Of a stretch of 64,000 nt of DNA, positions 36,301-48,388 are shown one piece after another. Source of the DNA: Macrostomum hystrix (lineage: Eukaryota; Platyhelminthes; Macrostomidae); assembly GCA_950097015.1 (NCBI GenBank), contig CATNEN010000038.1:30900501-30964500 (forward strand), in the 5' to 3' direction. A model generated the notes under the pieces. The model searched no databases, was not told the DNA's origin, and saw only the letters and a list, made by a program, of their open reading frames with translations. A program made the translations under genes and the position numbers. Within the stretch, counting starts at the first letter, position 1, and each line of letters opens with the position of its first letter.

Positions 36301-37610
36301 GACAGTGGAAGCAGATGTGACAGTGGAAGCAGATTGGACAGTGGAAGCAGATTGGACAGTGGAAGCAGATTGGACAGTGGAAGCAGATGTGACAGTGGAA
36401 GCAGATTGGACAGTGGAAGCAGATGTGACAGTGGAAGCAGATGTGACAGTGGAAGCAGATGTGACAGTGGAAGCAGATTGGACAGTGGAAGCAGATTGGA
36501 CAGTGGAAGCAGATGTGACAGTGGAAGCAGATTGGGCAGTGGAAGCAGATGTGACAGTGGAAGCAGATGTGACAGTGGAAGCAGATTGGACAGTGGAAGC
36601 AGATGTGACAGTGGAAGCAGATTGGACAGTGGAAGCAGATGTGACAGTGGAAGCAGATTGGACGGTGGAAGTAGATGGGACAGTGGAAGCAGATTGGACA
36701 GTGGAAGCAGATTGGACAGTGGAAGCAGATGTGACAGTGGAAGCAGATTGGACGGTGGAAGTAGATGGGACAGTGGAAGCAGATTGGACAGTGGAAGCAG
36801 ATTGGACAGTGGAAGCAGATGTGACAGTGGAAGCAGATTGGACAGTGGAAGCAGATGTGACAGTGGAAGCAGATTGGACAGTGGAAGCAGATGTGACAGT
36901 GGAAGCAGATTGGACAGTGGAAGTAGATGGGACAGTGGAAGCAGATTGGACAGTGGAAGCAGATTGGACAGTGGAAGCAGATTGGACAGTGGAAGCAGAT
37001 TGGACAGTGGAAGCAGATGTGACAGTGGAAGCAGATTGGGCAGTGGAAGCAGATGTGACAGTGGAAGCAGATGTGACAGTGGAAGCAGATGTGACAGTGG
37101 AAGCAGATTGGACAGTGGAAGCAGATGTGACAGTGGAAGCAGATTGGACAGTGGAAGCAGATGTGACAGTGGAAGTAGATGGGACAGTGGAAGTAGATGG
37201 GACAGTGGAAGCAGATTGTACAGTGGAAGCAGATTGGACAGTGGAAGCAGATGGGACAGTGGAAGCAGATGGGACAGTGGAAGCAGATGGGACAGTGGAA
37301 GCAGATTGGACAGTGGAAGCAGATTGGACAGTGGAAGCAGATGTGACAGTGGAAGTAGATGGGACAGTGGAAGCAGATGGTCAATATCTTGAATCTGTCA
37401 ATATCCTGAATCAGTCTATATCTTGAATCTGTCGATATCTTGAATCTGTCATATTCAGATGTGACAGTGGAAGCAGATTGGACACTGGAAGCAGATGTGA
37501 CAGTGGAAGTAGATGGGACAGTGGAAGCAGATGGTCAATATCTTGAATCTGTCAATATCCTGAATCAGTCTATATCTTGAATCAGTCTATATCTTGAATC
37601 TGTCGATATT
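33340..37610 (+). repeat. Minisatellite, 18-bp unit (GACAGTGGAAGCAGATTG), 4.2 kb
   Basis: About 225 units with an alternating fourth codon (TTG/GTG/GGG), read as VEADWT or VEADVT repeats. The whole block ending in a short unique sequence (TCAATATCTTGAATCTG at 35481) is repeated with a lag of about 1.90-1.92 kb (second end at 37381) and again as a short third copy (37534). Frames are open on both strands (up to 711 codons). I treat this as non-coding. Confidence 0.97.
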
Positions 37611-38104
37611 CTGAATCCGTAGACACTCTGAATCTGTGAATATCTTGAATCTGCTGATATTCTTAGTCTGGTAAATCTGAGATTCATAATATATTAATAC
37701 CAATGAATGCAAGTGCAAACTGTAGGTATACCATCAATATTGCCTAGCTTAGACAGACCCGCTGCTGTACACTAGCGCGCTACCGACTGTCTGTGTTGAT
37801 GAATTAGCCACAGCCTTGCTGTCAGATACAGTGGCGAATGGGTGAGTAAAGAGTGAGTATAGCTTAGACTGCTCAAACAAAACAGCTCAAATAACAGTAT
37901 AAAAATACGACTCCAAACTTTACAGCACAGCAATGAACCACAGAAGGCAGTCGTTGGTACTCTATTTATAATAAGGAAATTCTATCTCTTGCAAATAGTA
38001 CTGTACATAGTAACATTTACTAAACCGCTTCGGCTAGCAATGAAAAGTGCATAATACTGATTTTTTAACGGACCTACAAATACTAGATTACACTATAATC
38101 TAGA
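37611..38104. other. Unassigned sequence
   Basis: Non-repetitive, with a TATAAAAATA motif near 37898 on the plus strand but no coding sequence that it would obviously serve. Confidence 0.35.
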
Positions 38105-38107
38105 AGA

Positions 38108-38420
38108 GAATGGGAGGCTGGAAGAAGATGGGAGGCTGGAAGAAGATGGGAGGCTGGAAAAAGATGGGAGGCTGGAAGAAAATGGCAGGCTGGAAGAAGA
38201 TGGGAGGCTGGAAGAAGATGGGAGGCTGGAAGAAGATGGGAGAGAGGAGAAGATGGGAGGCTGGAAGAAGATGGGAGGCTGGAAGAAGATGGGAGGCTGG
38301 AAGAAGATGGGAGGCTGGAAGAAGATGGGAGGCTGGAAGAAGATGGGAGGCTGGAAGAAGATGGGAGGCTGGAAGAAGATGGGAGGCTGGAAGAAGATGG
38401 GAGGCTGGAAGAAGATGCAA
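38108..38420 (+). repeat. Minisatellite, 18-bp unit (ATGGGAGGCTGGAAGAAG)
   Basis: About 17 copies, very homogeneous, reading MGGWKK on the plus strand and stop-free in other frames. Confidence 0.97.
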
Positions 38421-38503
38421 GTGTATAGGCACATCGCGTGCCGGAGCTGGTGCTAAACACAAGTCTGTCTCTGCGGCCTCCATCCCCCTCTTCCTTGTGT
38501 GAG

Positions 38504-38652
38504 CACGAACTCATGGAATACATTATAAGGGCAAATCTATCGATTGGTTTAGATCGAGCTGCAAAGCTTTTCCGGCCGGGGGGGCGGTGGCGCAGGAGGC
38601 AGTTCTGGGAAGCGGTGGAATTAATTGAGACGCAACTTAAGCAGCTAGTGGA
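38504..38652 (+). CDS. Possible internal exon of an unidentified gene
   Basis: A 149-nt segment encodes 49 residues, HELMEYIIRANLSIGLDRAA then KLFRPGGRWRRRQFWEAVEL. It lies between a pyrimidine-rich acceptor (CCCTCTTCCTTGTGTGAG) and a donor (GTGGA/GTGAGAAC), with coding-like composition and amphipathic helices. I recognise no family. The frame closes with TGA just beyond if unspliced. It is on the strand opposite to PKG. It may instead be a mobile-element fragment. Confidence 0.3.
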
Positions 38653-39100
38653 GTGAGAACAGTAGTTGGTGAGCACTACAGTAAGCGGAGGACAAAATAT
38701 GACCCCCCACCACTGGGCCAGTGGGCAGCTGTGGACGCCTTAGCTAAGGATTATCAATACCGTAATACTGCTGCAAAATTTCCACCAGTTAAGGCTTGGG
38801 GATTAGCAATAATAAGTTTAGCTGCGCAGCATGCCTAATTTTATCCCTTTAGATTATATCCCGTCGGCCTTAATTTTAGCATAGAGTCTAGCTATGCTCA
38901 ACACGTTAGCCATACCGGCTGTGAATAGTTGATTAAAAATGATACTTTAGTTAATCAACGACAAAGTTATAGCAAACACTAGCGGATATTTTTTTAATAA
39001 TACTAACTGGTAAATATTTTTAAGCCACAATAATTACACCAGATTAATATACTAGAATTCGCTAGATTTTCCTACTGGAATTTGATTAAACTAGGAAATA
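38653..39100. other. Unassigned sequence
   Basis: The first 180 bp have fairly high GC and a short open frame (38653-38838) without recognisable homology. After 38850 it is AT-rich with nothing recognised. Confidence 0.35.
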
Positions 39101-39107
39101 GTTAATT

Positions 39108-41000
39108 GAACTGGGATAAAACTGATCGGAACGGGATAAAACTGATCGAACTGGGATAGAACTGATCGGAATGGGATAAATCTGATCGAACTGGGATAGA
39201 ACTGATCGGAATGGGATAAAACTGATCGGACTCGGATAAAACTGATCGAACTAGGATAGAACTGATCGGAATGGGATAAAACTAATCGGACTGGGATAAA
39301 ACTGATCGAACTGGGATAAAACTGATGAGAATGGGATAAAACTGATCGGACTCGGATAAAACTGATCGAACTAGGATAGAACTGATCGGAATGGGATAAA
39401 ACTGATCGGACTGGGATAAAACTGATCGAACTGGGATAAAACTGATGAGAATGGGATAAAACTGATCGGATTGGGATAAAACTGATCGAACTGGGATAAA
39501 ACTGATCAGAATGGGATAAAACTGATCGGACTGGGATAAAACTGATCGAACTGGGATAAAACTGATCAAACTGTGATAAAACTATCGGACTGGGATTAAA
39601 CTGTTCGGGCTGGGATTAAACTGATCGGGCTGGGATTAAACTCTGATCGGGCTGGGATTAAACTGATCGGACTGGGATAAAACTGATTGGACTGGGATTA
39701 AACTGATCGGGCTGGGATTAAACTGATCGGGCTGGGATTAAACTGATCGGACTGGGATAAAACTGATCAAACTGGGATAAAACTGATCGGACTGGGATAA
39801 AACTGATCGAAATGGGATAAAACTGATCGAACTTGGATAAAACTGATCGGACTGGGAAAAAACTGATCGAACTGGGATAAAACTGATCGAACTGGGATAA
39901 AACTGATCGGACTGGGATAAAACTGATCGGATTGGGATAAAACTAATCGAACTGGGATAAAACTGATCAAACTGGGATAAAACTGATCAAACTGGGATAA
40001 AACTGATCGGAATGGGATAAAACTGATCGAACTGGGATAAAACTGATCGAACTGGGATAAAACTGATCGAACTGGGATAAAACTGATCGGACTGGGATAC
40101 AACTGATCGGAATGGGATAAAACTGATCGAACTGGGATAAAACTGATCGAACTGGGATAAAACTGATCAAACTGGGAGAAAACTAATCGAACTGGGATAA
40201 AACTGATCGAAATGGGATAAAACTGATCGGACTGGGATAAAACTAATCGGACTGGGATAAAACTGATCTAACTGGGATAAAACTGATTAAACTGGGATAA
40301 AACTGATCAAACTGGGATAAAACTAATCGAACTGGGATAAAACTGATCGGACTGGGATAAAACTGATCGGACTGGGATAAAACTGATCGAACTGGGATAA
40401 AACTGATCGAACTGGGATAAAACTGATCAAACTGGGATAAAACTGATCGAACTGGGATAAAACTGATCGAAATGGGATAAAACTGATCGGACTGGGATAA
40501 AACTAATCGGACTGGGATAAAACTGATCGAAATGGGATAAAACTGATCGGACTGGGATAAAACTGATCGAAATGGTATACAACTGATCGGAATGGGATAA
40601 AACTGATCGGACTGGGATAAAACTGATCGGAATGGGATAAAACTGATCGGACTGGGATACAACTGATCGGAATGGGATAAAACTGAGAGAACTGGGATAA
40701 AACTGATCGGAATGGGATAAAACTGATGGAACTGGGAAAAAACTAATCGGACTGGGATAAAACTGATCGAACTGGGATAAAACTGATCGGACTGGGATTA
40801 AACTGATCAAAATGGTATACAACTGATCGGAATGGGATAAAACTGATCGGACTGGGATAAAACTGATCGGACTGGGATTAAACTGATCGGACTGGGATAA
40901 AACTGATCGAACTGGGATACAACTGATCGGACTGGGATTAAACTGACTGAACTTTGATAAAACTGAGAGAACTGGGATGAAACTGATGTAATTGGGACAT
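39108..41000 (+). repeat. Minisatellite, 20-bp unit (GATCGGACTGGGATAAAACT)
   Basis: About 94 copies with CGG/CGA/CAA and ACTG/AATG variants. The 39590-39760 section uses a GATTAAACT variant in a block. The period matches three frames (60 bp), so long open frames appear on the minus strand. Confidence 0.97.
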
Positions 41001-41515
41001 AATTAATTGAGCTGGCATATGCTTAACCAAACGGGACGTAATGAATTTAACTAGGATATAATTGAACTGGGATACAACTAATCGATTTGGGATATTTTAG
41101 TTTCGCTTCAAAAGCCATCCTATCTATCAAACATTCTCTTTTAAAACAAGCAATACTAGATAGTAATGGCAAAGTGAACTAAATTAAATAGGAGTTTTCC
41201 GAAAAATTTCCTTTTTGCCTCAGGACTTTTAGTTGAATGCAATAATTATACATTTAGCCTTTTCTTCAACTGCACAATTCTCCCTTGGGAAATTATCCCA
41301 GATGACAGACGGCGCGCGGACGCAAACCCTGAAAAGGCCTATGTATTTTTTAGGTAAAAGTTCTCTTCGAGACCAACTTTTGCCAGCCAGCAGAATATGC
41401 AGATAATGATCTAATTCTATATGCCATCTACGAGTATAGACTTTAACCAACTATTACGCTTTACAAAGTTTTTGTGTTATTTATGTGTTCCAAAGTTTCT
41501 GGTAACAATGTAAAT
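41001..41515. other. Unassigned AT-rich sequence
   Basis: Begins as decayed 20-bp units (to about 41090), then unique sequence without a supported gene. Confidence 0.4.
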
Positions 41516-41523
41516 TGGTAATA

Positions 41524-42210
41524 AATTCCAAATCCAGGATTCCTTGGTTCCTAATCCAGGATTCCTTGGTTCCACACCCGGGATTCCTTGGTTACAAACC
41601 CAGGATTTCATGGTTCCTAATCCAGGATTCCTTGGTTCCACACCCGGGATTCCTTGGTTACAAACCCAGGATTCCTTGGTTACAAACCCAGGATTTCATG
41701 GTTCCAAACCCAGGATTCCTTGGTTCCAAACCCAGGATTTCATGGTTCCAAACCCAGGATTCCTTGGTTCCAAACCCAGGATTTCATGGTTCCTAATCCA
41801 GGATTCCATGGTTCCAAACCCAGGATTCGTTGGTTCCAAACCCAGGATTTCATGGTTCCTAATCCAGGATTCGTTGGTTCCAAACCCAGGATTCCTTGGT
41901 TCCAAACCCAGGATTTCATGGTTCCTAATCCAGGATTCGTTGGTTCCAAACCCAGGATTTCATGGTTCCAAACCCAGGATTCGTTGGTTCCTAATCCAGG
42001 ATTCCTTGGTTCCAAACCCAGGATACCTTTGTACTAAATCCAGGATTCCTTGGTTCCAAACCCAGGATTCCTTTGTACTAAATCCAGGATTCCTTGGTTC
42101 CTAATCCAGGATTCCTTGGTTCCAAACCCAGGATTCCTTTGTACTAAATCCAGGATTCCTTGGTTCTAAATCCAGGATTTCTTGGTTGCAAACCCAGGAT
42201 TCCTTTGTTC
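41524..42210 (+). repeat. Minisatellite, 22-bp unit (CCAGGATTCCTTGGTTCCAA plus AC)
   Basis: About 31 copies. Variants at TTCCTTGG/TTTCATGG and CCAAAC/CTAATC give a semi-regular dimer pattern. It ends about 100 bp before the mariner start codon, where the left end of the element would be expected. Confidence 0.97.
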
Positions 42211-42224
42211 CAGTCATCCACTAG

Positions 42225-43416
42225 CATGGTTGCATGCATGCTTCTATCTCTTTTACTCAGAATCAGCGCATCTCTTCAGCTCTGTTTGAATAGCCGCTAT
42301 AGTAATAATAATGGACATGCCTAAAAACGAATGGCGAGCAATTCTGCTCAACCACTTTCACGCTGGAAGAAATGCAGCCGAGGCACATCGCGAGCTATCA
42401 AGTCTGATGGGTCATCATGCACCCTCTAAGTCTACGGTGTACGAATGGTTCGCTCGCTTTGTAGAGGATGACTGGAACCTGTCCGACAAACCAAGGTCAG
42501 GTCGACCCCCCACTGCCGATCAAGGTGCCGTTCTCCATGCCCTAGAGGACAACCCGGAGTACAGTGTGCGCAAGTTGTCGGCCACAACTGGAGTGCCCTA
42601 CAGCACAGTTCGACGGAGCCTGCATGATGCAGGCAAGGTTCCGAAGAAGCCGACTCTGGTACCCCACGAGCTGACTCCCCAGCAGATGGGCACTCGGGTC
42701 GAGATGGCAACTTCGAACCTCCTCCAGGCCCACTCGCCATATTTCCTAAAGTCCATCATTGCGCAGGATGAGAAGTGGGTCTCATATGAAAATCCTATCG
42801 CATCGGCGGTCTGGGTGAATGCTGATGAAGAGCCACCAATCTGCTCCAGGCGAGACCCCCACTGTGGAAAGGAGCTCTTGTCCTTCTGGTTCTGCTCATC
42901 GGGCCCCATCTTCTGGGAGCTCATCCCGCATGGTGTGGCTGTCACTGCTGCTGTCATCTGCGAAGAACTGGAGCAAGTTGCCCACCGGCTGCGATCCGTG
43001 TGCCCAGGGCACCGGGACAAAGTTCTTCTGTTTGACAATGCCCGATCACACAAGGCTAGAAGCACCCAAGCCAAACTCGCGAGCCTCGGCTTCAGCGTTT
43101 TGCCTCACCCACCTTACTCGCCGGACCTCTCGCCATGTGGCTACCATGTGTTCAGATCCCTCCAGAACTTCTGTGATGGTCGGCGGTTTGCGAACAAGCA
43201 GCATGTGGAGTTAGCAGTGCAGGAATGGATCGAATCTAGGCCAAGGAGCTTCTGGATGGAGGGGATTGAGGCACTGCCTATGAGATGGGAGAGAGTCAAG
43301 GTCTTGAATGGCAACTATGTTACATCGTTTTAATCTGTTGACTTTGAATGCGAAAGTTGACTATGTTGATGCAATGAAATTCCGGAAACTTTTGGCTCAC
43401 CCTTATATATAAATAA
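42225..43416 (+). mobile_element. Mariner element, right end present, left end not found
   Basis: Beyond the stop, CCGGAAACTTTTGGCTCACC followed by CTTATATATA resembles a mariner right terminal repeat next to a TA target. The reverse complement (GGGTGAGCCAAAAGTTTCCG) does not occur to the left of the gene, where the 22-bp array begins. The left terminal repeat therefore seems lost or replaced, and the element cannot move even if transposase is supplied in trans. Confidence 0.7.
42311..43333 (+). CDS. Mariner-family transposase, full length but catalytically mutated
   Basis: 340 codons, the usual mariner length, uninterrupted. The N-terminal part is the paired helix-turn-helix DNA-binding region (about residues 5-110, with SKSTVYEWFARF and GRPPTAD). 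VPHELTPQQ (118-126) matches the mariner linker motif WVPHEL. The catalytic domain has Asp153 (DEKWVSYE) and Asp242 (FDNARSHKAR), but the third DD34D aspartate, 34 residues later, is Gly277 (YSPDLSPCGYHVF, codon GGC). The transposase is therefore predicted not to cut DNA, although the open frame is intact. The start is the first ATG of the frame after an upstream stop. Confidence 0.93.
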   Translation: MDMPKNEWRAILLNHFHAGRNAAEAHRELSSLMGHHAPSKSTVYEWFARFVEDDWNLSDKPRSGRPPTADQGAVLHALEDNPEYSVRKLSATTGVPYSTVRRSLHDAGKVPKKPTLVPHELTPQQMGTRVEMATSNLLQAHSPYFLKSIIAQDEKWVSYENPIASAVWVNADEEPPICSRRDPHCGKELLSFWFCSSGPIFWELIPHGVAVTAAVICEELEQVAHRLRSVCPGHRDKVLLFDNARSHKARSTQAKLASLGFSVLPHPPYSPDLSPCGYHVFRSLQNFCDGRRFANKQHVELAVQEWIESRPRSFWMEGIEALPMRWERVKVLNGNYVTSF

Positions 43417-44350
43417 CAGAATTACAGCTTGAAGTTACAAAATATTCGAACAAAAAAGGAGGCTTACCGAATGTTTTAAATTTGTTTTTCTTTTCGCTTT
43501 CAAAGAAACTGATTTCAGCAGCAGATGCAGAGAGCACAAGCTGTGCTCAAAGCCTATCCTAACAGGTGAGCTATGGGGCTTTGAATTTTCTCTACAATGT
43601 CAGATCTAGGACTAAAAAAGTCTGTTTTCCAGGCAGCCAAAGTCTTGTATAACAGCCTGTGCAATCAAAGCAGAAGGCAATCAAAGAAAGTTAAGGCTGG
43701 AAAAATCTAGTAGTCCGTCAAGAATATATGTATTGCGAGTATGCAGTGTGTGAGGGTGTGTGTGTGGGTGTGTGTGCTTATCCCGGACAGACGGGGGGTG
43801 GCTGACGGACCAGTGAACCGCAGAAAAGAATGCTGCTCAATGTGAGGAATAGTTCTCAGTTGTGTGGCCTAAACCGAGAACCGACCAACTATAGGGAGGG
43901 GATTGACGGCGAGGGGCAGAGAAGAGTTCCTCCCAGAGAGGAAGAGGCAGCTGGAAGAGAATTAGAAATAAAAGCGGGAAAAATTCTGACCTATAAGATA
44001 GGGGGGCTACGAGATATAGCTAGAACCCAGTAAGGATTAATATAATCAGGATTTGGTATGGCAGAAGTGAAGCAGTTTTTTCATTCACAGATATAAAACA
44101 TCGCTTCTTAGAAGCTTCCGCACTAGATTTACGATTCGGAAAATTCAGAAAATCCAACTGGAACTACTACATCTCTGATTTGATAAGGATGTACAGTGGG
44201 ATTTCTCTGAATTTATTATATTTACACTCGCTATGACCAAAAATCAGTTCATAAGAAGCCGACAACAGTGATGTTGTTTATAAATTCCTCAGAGTTGTTC
44301 ACTCGATTATTATGAATTCAGAACATTGCTAAAATGATTGTCCATATTAG
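43417..44350. other. Unassigned sequence
   Basis: Contains a short TG-rich run (about 43744-43777) and a 67-codon open frame at 43830-44033 with no recognisable family. Nothing else is supported. Confidence 0.4.
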
Positions 44351-44803
44351 TCCTCCACTATACTAAAAATGAAATGCTTGCTTGCTTGGTTGGTTGGTTG
44401 GTTGTAATTGATTTTCTCCCGAACAGCTCAACCGATTTTCACAATTTCTTCACCAAAAGATGCTAAATATGGGGAGAATTATACACGTATTTTTATTAAG
44501 CTTAACTTTATTGCTAAGGGGATTAAATATTCGAAAAACATGATTTTTTCAAAGGTCAAACCATCTTGGCCTATTGAGAATTCTACTCACTGCCACTGAA
44601 TTAGAATTGCATCGTCAAATTGCGCAACAACCCCTAGCTGATTGAATTTGAAGCCTGCACTCTGGAGACAAATTAGAAATAAATGTACACAACCAACCGC
44701 GAGACTGAGTGTACTCTATTTTCTTACTTCATTGTACAAAGCCAGAACTTTGAGAATTCATTTTATAAGGCAGATTTTTGCACCCACTAACCAACAGTCG
44801 GAA

Positions 44804-44855
44804 TAGCCGATGTGTAGGCACTAGGAATAGGTTAGGCTAGGCTAGGGTTCGATTC
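44804..44855 (+). promoter_or_regulatory. Weak Pol III A/B box pair
   Basis: An A-box-like TAGCCGATGTG and a good B-box-like GGGTTCGATTC lie about 41 bp apart, suggesting a decayed tRNA or SINE fragment. No acceptor-stem pairing was seen. Confidence 0.25.
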
Positions 44856-44959
44856 TGCACTGCGTCAAATCATTTAGACTAATTTTCAGCCAGTAGTGAT
44901 TGAAGATTATTTTAATTTATTTTTTTCATTTCGTAAATAAAATATCATAAATCATAGCA

Positions 44960-47055
44960 CACCTGAGTTTGAATCATTGCAAAAATAGAGTTTGAATCAT
45001 GGCTAAACCAGAGTTTGAACCATGGCTAAACCAGAGTTTGAATCATGGCTAAACCAGAGTCTGAATCATGGCAAAACCAGAGTTTCAATCATGGCTAAAC
45101 CAGAGTTTCAATCATGGCTAAACCAGCGTCTGAATCATGGCTAAACCAGCGTCTGAATCATGGCTAAACCAGAGTTTGAATCATGGCTAAACCAGCGTCT
45201 GTATCATGGCTAAACCAGAGTTTGAATCATGGCTAAACCAGAGACTAAATCATGGCTACACCAGGCTTTGAATCATGGCTAAACCATCATCATCAGCATG
45301 GCTAAACCAGAGTTTGAATCATGGCTAAACCAGAGTTTGAATAATGGCTACACCAGAGTTTGAATCATGGCTAAACCAGAGTCTGAATCATGGCTAAACT
45401 AGAGTCTGAATCATGGCTAAACCAGAGTTTGAACCATGGCTAAACCAAAGTTTGAATCATGGCTAAACCAGAGTCTGAATCATGGCAAAACCAGAGTTTC
45501 AATCATTGCTAAACCAGATTTTCAATCATGGCTAAACCAGCGTCTGAATCATGGCTAAACCAGCGTCTGAATCATGGCTAAACCAGCGTCTGAATCATGG
45601 CTAAACCAGAGTTTCAATCATGGCTAAACCAGCGTCTGAATCATGGCTAAACCAGCGTCTGAATCATGGCTAAACCTGAGTTTGAATCATGGCTAAACCA
45701 GAGTCTGAATCATGGCTAAACCAGCGTCTCAATCATGGCTAAACCAGAGTTTGAATCAGGGCTAAACCAGAGACTAAATCATGGCTAAACCAGCGTCTGA
45801 ATCATGGCTAAACCAGAGTTTGAATCATGGCTAAACCAGAGACTAAATCATGGCTAAACCAGCGTCTGAATCATGGCTAAACCAGAGTCTGAATCATGGC
45901 TAAACCAGCGTCTGAATCATGGCTAAACCAGAGTTTGAATCATGGCTAAACCAGAGACTAAATCATGGCTAAACCAGCGTCTGAATCATGGCTAAACCAG
46001 AGTCTGAATCATGGCTAAACCAGCGTCTGAATCATGGCTAAACCAGAGTTTGAATCAGGGCTAAACTAGAGTCTGAATCATGGCTAAACCAGAGTTTGAA
46101 TCATGGCTAAACCAGAGTTTGAATCATGGCTAAACCAGAGACTAAATCATGGCTAAACCAGCGTCTGAATCATGGCTAAACCAGCGTCTGAATCATGGCT
46201 AAACCAGAGTTTGAATCATGGCTAAACCAGAGACTAAATCATGGCTACACCAGGCTTTGAATCATGGCTAAACCATCATCATCAGCATGGCTAAACCAGA
46301 GTTTGAATCATGGCTAAACCATCATCATCAGCATGGCTAAACCAGCGTCTGAATCATGGCTAAACCAGAGTTTGAATCATGGCTAAACCAGAGTTTGAAT
46401 AATGGCTACACCAGAGTTTGAATCAGGGCTAAACTAGAGTCTGAATCATGGCTAAACCAGAGTTTGAATCATGGCTAAACCATCATCATCAGCATGGCTA
46501 AACCAGCGTCTGAATCATGGCTAAACCAGAGTTTGAATCATGGCTAAACCAGAGTTTGAATAATGGCTACACCAGAGTTTGAATCATGGCTAAACCAGAG
46601 TCTGAATCATGGCTAAACCATCATCATCAGCATGGCTAAACCAGCGTCTGAATCATGGCTAAACCAGAGTTTGAATCATGGCTAAACCAGAGTTTGAATC
46701 ATGGCTAAACCAGAGTTTGAATCATAGCCAACCAGAGTTTGAATCTTGGCTAAACCAGAGTTTCAATCATGGCTAACCCGGCGTTTGAATCATGGCTAAA
46801 CCAGAGTTTGAATCATGGCAAAAACCGAGTTTCAATAATGGCTAACCCAGCGTTTGAATCATGGCTAAACCAGAGTTTGAATCATGGCTAAACCAGAGTT
46901 TGAATCATGGCTAAACCAGAGTTTGAATCATGGCTAAACCAGAGTTTGAATCATAGCCAACCAGAGTCTGAATCATGGCAAAACGAGAGTTTGAATCATA
47001 GCCCACCAGGGTTTAAAACATGTCGAAACCTGAGTTTGAATCTTGGCTAACCCAG
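44960..47055 (+). repeat. Minisatellite, 23-bp unit (ATGGCTAAACCAGAGTTTGA plus ATC)
   Basis: About 90 copies with variants GAGTTT/GCGTCT/GAGACT. Inserted ATCATCATCAGC segments recur about five times, marking higher-order units. It sits inside the first Helitron-like element. Confidence 0.97.
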
Positions 47056-47079
47056 CGTTTGAAAAATCAACGTCAACTG

Positions 47080-48295
47080 GGGAGTCATCATCAAAATGGG
47101 GATCATGGTGAACTGGGGGATAATCGTCAACTGGGGGATCATGGTAAACTGGGGGATAATTGTCAACTGGGGGATCATTGTCAACTGGGGGATCATTGTC
47201 AACTGGGGGATCATTGTCAACTGGGGGATCATTGTCAACTGGGGGATCATTGTCAACTGGGGGATCATTGTCAACTAGGGGGTAATGGTCAACTGGGGGA
47301 TAATCGTCAACTGGGGGATCATTGTCAACTGGGGGATCATTGTCAACTGTGGGATCATTGTCAACTGGGGGATCATTGTCAACTGGGGGATCATTGTCAA
47401 CTGGGGGATCATTGTCAACTGGGGGTTCATTGTCAACTGGGGGATCATTGTCAACGGGGGGATCATTGTCAACTGGGGGATCATTGTCAACTGGGGGTTC
47501 ATTGTCAACTGGGGGTTCATTGTCAACTAGGGGTTAATTGTCAACTGTGGGATCATTGTCAACGGGCGGGATCATTGTCAACTGGGGGATCATTGTCAAC
47601 TGGGGGATCGTTGTCAACTGGGGTTCATTGTCAACTGGGGGATCATAGTCAACTGGGGGATCATTGTCAACTGGGGGATCATCATCAACTGGCGGATCAT
47701 TGTCAACTGGGGGTTCATTGTCAACTGTGGGATCATTGTCAACGGGCGGGATCATTGTCAACTGGGGAATCATTGTCAACTGGGGGATCATTGTCAACTG
47801 GGGGATCATTGTCAACTGGGTGATCATCATCAACTGGGGGATCATTGTCAACTGGGGGAACATTGTCAACTGGAGGAACATTGTTAACTGGGGATCATCA
47901 TCAATGGGGAGTCATCATCAACTGGGGGATCATTGTGAACTGGGGGATCTTTGTTAACTGGGGGATCATTGTCAACTGGGGGATCATTGTCAACTGGGGG
48001 ATCATTGTCAACTGGGGGATCATTGTCAACTGGGGGATCATTGTCAACTGGGGGATCATTGTCAACTGGGGGATCATTGTCAACTGGGGGATCATTGTCA
48101 ACTGGGGGTTCATTGTGAACTGGGGGATCTTTGTCAACTGGGGGATCATTGTCGACTGTGGGATCATTGTCAACTGGGGATCATTGTCGACTGCGGGATC
48201 ATTGCTAACTGGGGAATCATTGTCAACTGGGGGATCATTGTCGACTGCGGGATCATTGCTAACTGGGGGATCATTGTCAACTGGGGGATCAATGT
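47080..48295 (+). repeat. Minisatellite, 18-bp unit (GGGGGATCATTGTCAACT)
   Basis: About 67 copies with GGTTCA, GTGGGA and ATCATCA variants. It follows the 23-bp array almost directly inside the same element. Frames are open on both strands but there is no gene. Confidence 0.97.
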
Positions 48296-48388
48296 AGAAT
48301 TAAAAAGCTGTAAATTCAGCTGCTAAAAAGTATATAATAGACGAATTAAAAATATTTCTGCTCCCCGAAGGGGGGCAAAACTTGCTAG

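Larger units (their letters stand above)
44351..48388 (+). mobile_element. Helitron-like non-autonomous element carrying two minisatellites
   Basis: The left end (from 44351 or 44354) has TC followed closely by TATACTAAAAATGAAA, then CTCCCGAACAGCTCAACC. It aligns over about 190 bp with the element at 48389, sharing TCTTCACCAAAAGATGC and GGGGATTAAATATTCGAAAA. The right end has hairpin GCTCCCC-GAA-GGGGGGC, 8 nt, then CTAG at 48385-48388. A TC 5' end and a hairpin plus CTRR 3' end are the Helitron signature. No Rep/helicase gene is inside; most of the interior is two tandem arrays. The 5' flanking base is not the expected A, so the exact left end is uncertain. Confidence 0.65.

Noticed and set aside
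47020-48297. Gly/Asp/His-rich open frames on both strands
   Set aside because: Readings of the 18-bp minisatellite inside a Helitron-like element; no gene context.
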